Below, piece after piece: positions 5,751 through 8,708 of a stretch of 8,708 bases of DNA. The DNA comes from DATEHQ01 sp035279525 (GTDB lineage Bacteria > Chloroflexota > Dormibacteria > Dormibacterales > Dormibacteraceae): NCBI GenBank assembly GCA_035279525.1, contig DATEHQ010000036.1, positions 1-8,708 on the forward strand, given 5' to 3'. Every line of letters begins with the position of its first letter. Within the stretch, counting starts at the first letter, position 1. The notes under the pieces are model-generated. The model did not search any database, was not told the origin of the DNA, and was given only the letters and a program-made list of their open reading frames with translations. A program made the translations under genes and the position numbers.

Positions 5751-6694
5751 GAGTAGGTGTCCCACTCAAAAGCCGCGGCGCCACGCAGCCAAGGCGTGAA
5801 TGTCGAGCCCGAAAGCTTGTAGCAAGTGAACGCCGATGGTTCGGCGAACGTGTAGATGGAAGCGAACTGGGGTAGGGTCACCTGCGCCACGGTGCTCGGC
5901 GTGATCACGTCGAGGACCGGCACCGCTCGATAGATGAGCGCAGCTCGCGAGTAGACGGCAAATAGGAACGTCACACTGTGGTTCGGGATCAACGCGATCT
6001 GCGGGCACGATGGGTCGGCAACAGGCGTCGCAAGGAAGTCGGATCCATTCGGCTGGCTCGCCAGCTCCAGGTTGACTACAAAGTTCGTACAGCCGCCGGC
6101 ACCAAACCCACTTGGGCCGCAATAGGTCGGGCTGTGAATCACGGAGCAGAATTCGACGAGGCGATACGTCGAGCCGTTTCGCTCAGGGTCAGCCGTCAGA
6201 CGGAGTCCGGCGCGAGCGATCTGGACTGCTGACCTGCCTGAGTTCGTAACCTCGAGCTCGAACTCACAGTCAGACGGAAAAAGCGAACCTTGTCCTGAGG
6301 ATCGGGCCGCGGTCGGCACGCCAGGCTGAACCGAAAGCAAAGCAGGGTCGAGCTTGTTGAGGTTCAGGTGGGGCCCTTCCATGGCGGACGCGATCCGCGT
6401 CAAGTCCGCATCCGAATAGGTCAGGCGGGACTGAGCGAGCACGACATTGTCCATCTGATCTATCCAGTTGGGGCAGTGCGGTTCGCCGGTCCGGCCGTAG
6501 ACCGTGCCGTACGCGACGGAGAGGCTCACGTTGAGCTGGGGTGTGGGCGTTGGTGTCGCGCCGGCCGCGGCAAGGATGCTTGGCGAACGTGGGGGCGGCG
6601 AAGAGGCCGGGGACGGGGTCGCTTTCGCCTGACCCGGCGTGCAAGCCGCGAAGGTGATCAGGACGACGACAGACATCGCGCCGACCCTCGTCAA
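5726..6694 (-). CDS. Eight-cysteine secreted lipoprotein, paralog 2 (family not recognised)
   Basis: A 322-residue predicted lipoprotein. The TTG start at 6694 overlaps the stop of paralog 3 as TTGA, preceded by GGTGGG at a usable ribosome-site distance. That GGTGGG is itself the codons for the upstream protein's C-terminal Gly-Gly. The signal is MTRVGAMSVVVLITFAAC, lipobox Cys C18, then a Ser/Pro/Thr tether to about residue 52. Conserved cysteines are 74, 143, 183, 192, 202, 230, 291 and 321. It keeps YGRTGEPHCPNW, FELEVTNSG, YRLVEFCSV, YCGPSGFG, PVLDVIT and FTCYKLSGS, and ends SQAGGYCP like paralog 3. It deviates at CPQIAL where the others have CPEVTL, and the C5-C6 gap is five residues shorter (28 versus 33). 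Base composition looks slightly lower in GC than its neighbours. The N-terminal third is nearly the same as in paralog 1, so the two probably come from the most recent duplication. Function unknown. Confidence 0.85.
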   Translation of the reverse strand: MTRVGAMSVVVLITFAACTPGQAKATPSPASSPPPRSPSILAAAGATPTPTPQLNVSLSVAYGTVYGRTGEPHCPNWIDQMDNVVLAQSRLTYSDADLTRIASAMEGPHLNLNKLDPALLSVQPGVPTAARSSGQGSLFPSDCEFELEVTNSGRSAVQIARAGLRLTADPERNGSTYRLVEFCSVIHSPTYCGPSGFGAGGCTNFVVNLELASQPNGSDFLATPVADPSCPQIALIPNHSVTFLFAVYSRAALIYRAVPVLDVITPSTVAQVTLPQFASIYTFAEPSAFTCYKLSGSTFTPWLRGAAAFEWDTYSQAGGYCP

Positions 6695-6715
6695 GGGCAG
6701 TACCCACCAGCCTGA
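6466..6715 (-). repeat. 250-bp direct repeat, copy B (5' part of paralog 2 and junction)
   Basis: Partner of the repeat at 5501-5750. It holds the start, signal peptide, tether and first conserved cysteine of paralog 2 plus the last 24 bases of paralog 3. The matching junctions suggest that the duplicated unit began inside the 3' end of the upstream gene, so each copy carried its own coupling signal. Confidence 0.85.
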
Positions 6716-7638
6716 GAGTTCCCGACGAAGTCGTACGCCGACGCGCCCTGGTGCCAGAGCACGAAGGTCGATCCCGACAACCTGTAGCACAAGAACTGCG
6801 ATGGGTCGGCGTAGGTGAAGACGCCCGCCATTTGCGGGAACGCGATCGTTCCCCGCCCGGTGGAGGTGACGACGTCGAGCACCAGTCCCGCCCGGTAGAC
6901 CAGCGCGCTCGTCGAGTAGACAGCCAGGCGGAATGTGACCGACTGGCCGGCGGCGAGGGTAACCTCAGGGCACGGCTCCATGGTGCCGAGGTCGGTCTGC
7001 ATTGGCCTGGCCAGGAAATCGGCCCCCGCGGGCTGATCGGCCAGCGATAGATAGACGTTGTAGGTCGAGCAGTCGGCTCCCCCGCCAAAGCCTCGCGGCC
7101 CGCAGTAATCCGAGCTGTGCACCACCGAACAGAACTCGACCAATCGATAGACGGTCTGGTTCGCGATCGGCTTCTCGAGGAGGCGCAGGCCCACGCGAGG
7201 AATCTGAACCGTGTTCGTCCCACCGTTGGTGATCTCGAGCGTGACCAGGCACGCCTCGAGGAATAGAAGATCCGGATGGGAGGGAACGCTTGAGGTCATT
7301 GCCCCGGGCATCACAGCGAGCAGCGAGGGGTCGAGCTGCTGGGGAATGACGGCTTCGCCGCTGAAAGCCGCGGCCATCCGGCTGATCTCCGCATCCGAGT
7401 AGGTGAGGCGGGACTGGGCGAGCACGATGTTGTCGACGTGCTCGATCCAGTTCGGGCAGTGGAGCTCTCCACCGCGGCCGAACAGCGAACCGACGACGAC
7501 GTTGAGGTTCGCGTCGACAGCGGGGCCCTGCGACGGGCTGAGCGATGGGCTCGGCGGCGCGCCGGCGGACGGTGGCGAGGTCGGTCCGCACCCGGCGGAC
7601 AGGATCAGCCCGGCCGCGAGAATCGCACCCAGGCGCAT
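6691..7638 (-). CDS. Eight-cysteine secreted lipoprotein, paralog 3 (family not recognised)
   Basis: A 315-residue predicted lipoprotein. The ATG start (7638) overlaps the stop of paralog 4 by one base (TAATG). A GTG three codons earlier is possible, but the ATG gives the cleaner signal MRLGAILAAGLILSAGC, with lipobox L-S-A-G-C and lipidated C17. The Pro/Ser/Ala tether runs to about residue 43 and is shorter than in the others. Conserved cysteines are 61, 130, 170, 179, 190, 223, 284 and 314. Shared blocks are FGRGGELHCPNW, LAQSRLTYSDAEISRM, LEITNGG, YRLVEFCSV, YCGPRGFGGG, PCPEVTLAAGQSVTF, VLDVVT, FLCYRLSGSTFVLW and SQAGGYCP. The LAQSRLTYSDA segment is shared with paralog 2 and in part with 1 and 4. 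Function unknown. The DNA for its last eight residues is the same as in paralog 2. Confidence 0.85.
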   Translation of the reverse strand: MRLGAILAAGLILSAGCGPTSPPSAGAPPSPSLSPSQGPAVDANLNVVVGSLFGRGGELHCPNWIEHVDNIVLAQSRLTYSDAEISRMAAAFSGEAVIPQQLDPSLLAVMPGAMTSSVPSHPDLLFLEACLVTLEITNGGTNTVQIPRVGLRLLEKPIANQTVYRLVEFCSVVHSSDYCGPRGFGGGADCSTYNVYLSLADQPAGADFLARPMQTDLGTMEPCPEVTLAAGQSVTFRLAVYSTSALVYRAGLVLDVVTSTGRGTIAFPQMAGVFTYADPSQFLCYRLSGSTFVLWHQGASAYDFVGNSQAGGYCP

Positions 7639-8630
7639 TAGGGGCACCAGGCGTTCTTGAGCGCGTTCGCATCCACGTCCAGCGAGGCGGCGCCCTGCTC
7701 CCAGAGCACGAAACTCGTGCCGACGAGCTTGTAGCAGGCGAACTGGGATGGGTCCGCGAAAGCGTAGATGCCCCCGAACTGATCGAAGGCAACCGTTCCC
7801 CTGGCTGACGAGGTGACCACGTCAAGGACCGGGACCGCGCGATAGGTCGTCGGCGTGGCCGAGTACGTCGTCATTACGAAGGTGACCGTTCTGCCAGGAG
7901 CGAGCGTGACCTCGGGGCACGGCTGGTTGGTGAAGGAGTTGAACTGCACGGGGACGCCGAGGAAATCCGACCGGTACGGGTCGGTGTTCAACGCCACCAC
8001 GACTTCGTACACCGAACAGTCGGCGGGTCCAGCGCCGCCGGCCGGTCCGCAGTAATGCGCGACCTGCAGCACCGAGCAGAAGTCGACAAGCCTGTACTGG
8101 AATGAATTCGGCACCGGCTTGCCGGTAAGCCGCAGCCCGACACGCGGTAGCTGGATCGTGGTGTGGCCCGTGTTGGTGACGTTTAGAAGCTCGACGCAGG
8201 CTGACTGCGCGCCACTGGGCGGGACCCGGTCCAGGCGCGGGGGTTCCCCTGTCGCCGCTCCGGGGGGATTGGCGAGGAAGGTTGCATCCATCCGCCTGTA
8301 GTCGAATCCGCCATCTGTTGCCGGCGCCGCAATCCGGCTGATCTCGTCGCTCGAATACTGCAGCCTCGCCTCGGCAAGGACCACGCGGTCGTCCTGGCCC
8401 AGCAGATGCGGGCAGTGCAGGTCAGCGGACCGGCCGTAGGCGGTCGTGTAGGCCATGGCCACGCTGGCGTCCAGCTGCGGGCTCGACGGCGGAGTAGGCG
8501 CCGACCCGATGCCGGCTGACGGCGTCGACGATTGCGACGACGGTGCAGAGGGCTGAGTCGCGACGGCACCACAGGCCGCGATCACGATGCTGGTGATCGC
8601 GAGGAGACAAGCCTGGCGATGCACGCTCAT
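7638..8630 (-). CDS. Eight-cysteine secreted lipoprotein, paralog 4 (most divergent, family not recognised)
   Basis: A 330-residue predicted lipoprotein and the first of the four to be transcribed. The ATG at 8630 overlaps the upstream gene's stop as ATGA. An open frame 14 codons longer exists but would spoil the signal peptide and overlap the upstream gene. The signal is MSVHRQACLLAITSIVIAAC with lipidated C20 (C8 lies within the signal), followed by a Ser/Gln/Pro/Thr tether to about residue 51. Conserved cysteines are 73, 145, 185, 194, 205, 238, 299 and 329. Shared blocks are YGRSADLHCP, NVTNTG, LPRVGLRLTGKPVPN, YRLVDFCSV, HYCGPAGG, PCPEVTLAPG, YRAVPVLDVVT, FADPSQFACYKL and NAWCP. It differs from the rest at CPHLLGQDD, where the others have CPNW and an aromatic-rich stretch. 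It may be the oldest copy. Function unknown; extracytoplasmic. Confidence 0.85.
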   Translation of the reverse strand: MSVHRQACLLAITSIVIAACGAVATQPSAPSSQSSTPSAGIGSAPTPPSSPQLDASVAMAYTTAYGRSADLHCPHLLGQDDRVVLAEARLQYSSDEISRIAAPATDGGFDYRRMDATFLANPPGAATGEPPRLDRVPPSGAQSACVELLNVTNTGHTTIQLPRVGLRLTGKPVPNSFQYRLVDFCSVLQVAHYCGPAGGAGPADCSVYEVVVALNTDPYRSDFLGVPVQFNSFTNQPCPEVTLAPGRTVTFVMTTYSATPTTYRAVPVLDVVTSSARGTVAFDQFGGIYAFADPSQFACYKLVGTSFVLWEQGAASLDVDANALKNAWCP

Positions 8631-8708
8631 CCCGGCTGCAGCTTTCCGTTCCGCAGCTGGTACTCGGTCCACTGAAGCTGGCTGGCGAACACGACCTCGA
8701 CGTTTTGC
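8627..8708 (-). CDS. 3' end of an unrecognised gene (cut by window edge)
   Basis: The last 26 codons plus TGA of a gene that begins outside the window. The visible tail alternates hydrophobic and polar residues (VEVVFASQLQWTE) and ends YQLRNGKLQPG. The frame is supported by its stop, which overlaps the ATG of paralog 4 in a classic ATGA, and by the lack of any such tail in the lipoprotein family: it has no terminal Cys, so it is not a fifth paralog by its C-terminus. In many dcw clusters ftsQ or a mur gene would lie in this direction, but the fragment is too short for me to assign. Confidence 0.6.
   Translation of the reverse strand, partial: QNVEVVFASQLQWTEYQLRNGKLQPG

Overview
The window is GC-rich (well above 60% by eye), and every gene I can support lies on the minus strand, so transcription runs from position 8708 towards 1. 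The gene content and order (ftsA, ftsZ, nrdR, pgeF/ylmD, yggS/ylmE, yggT/ylmG, ileS) match a bacterial division-cell-wall (dcw) cluster of the type seen in Gram-positive and other Terrabacteria. High GC, frequent TTG/GTG starts, lipoproteins with Ser/Pro-rich tethers and no sepF or divIVA suggest an uncultured high-GC lineage, perhaps Chloroflexota or Candidatus Dormibacterota. That placement is inference; a phylogeny of FtsZ or IleS would be needed to fix it.

Region 1 (8708 to 4725) holds the last 26 codons of an unrecognised gene, then four tandem paralogous genes for secreted lipoproteins of 315 to 334 residues. Each has a lipobox signal peptide, a low-complexity Ser/Thr/Pro/Ala tether and a globular domain with eight conserved cysteines at nearly fixed spacing. 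All five genes are joined by start/stop overlaps (ATGA, TAATG, TTGA, TTGA) and look like one translationally coupled transcription unit. I recognise no named family in them; they are the most novel content of the window.

Region 2 (4724 to 4575) is a 150-base gap with a small GC-rich hairpin after the last lipoprotein gene, an exact TATAAT box and an AGGAGG ribosome binding site ahead of ftsA.

Region 3 (4574 to 1) is the division and housekeeping part. FtsA anchors the FtsZ ring to the membrane. FtsZ has an odd nucleotide-binding T3 loop (GDWTRG), a short C-terminal linker and an ambiguous start. NrdR represses ribonucleotide reductase genes. PgeF clears mis-incorporated residues from peptidoglycan precursors. 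YggS is a PLP-homeostasis protein, YggT a small membrane protein, and the first 38 codons of ileS reach the window edge. Genes are 4 to 31 bases apart or overlap, so ftsA through ileS may be one operon. Compared with the Bacillus order ylmD-ylmE-sepF-ylmG-ylmH-divIVA-ileS, sepF, ylmH and divIVA are absent and nrdR is inserted.

No tRNA, rRNA, CRISPR array or insertion sequence was seen.
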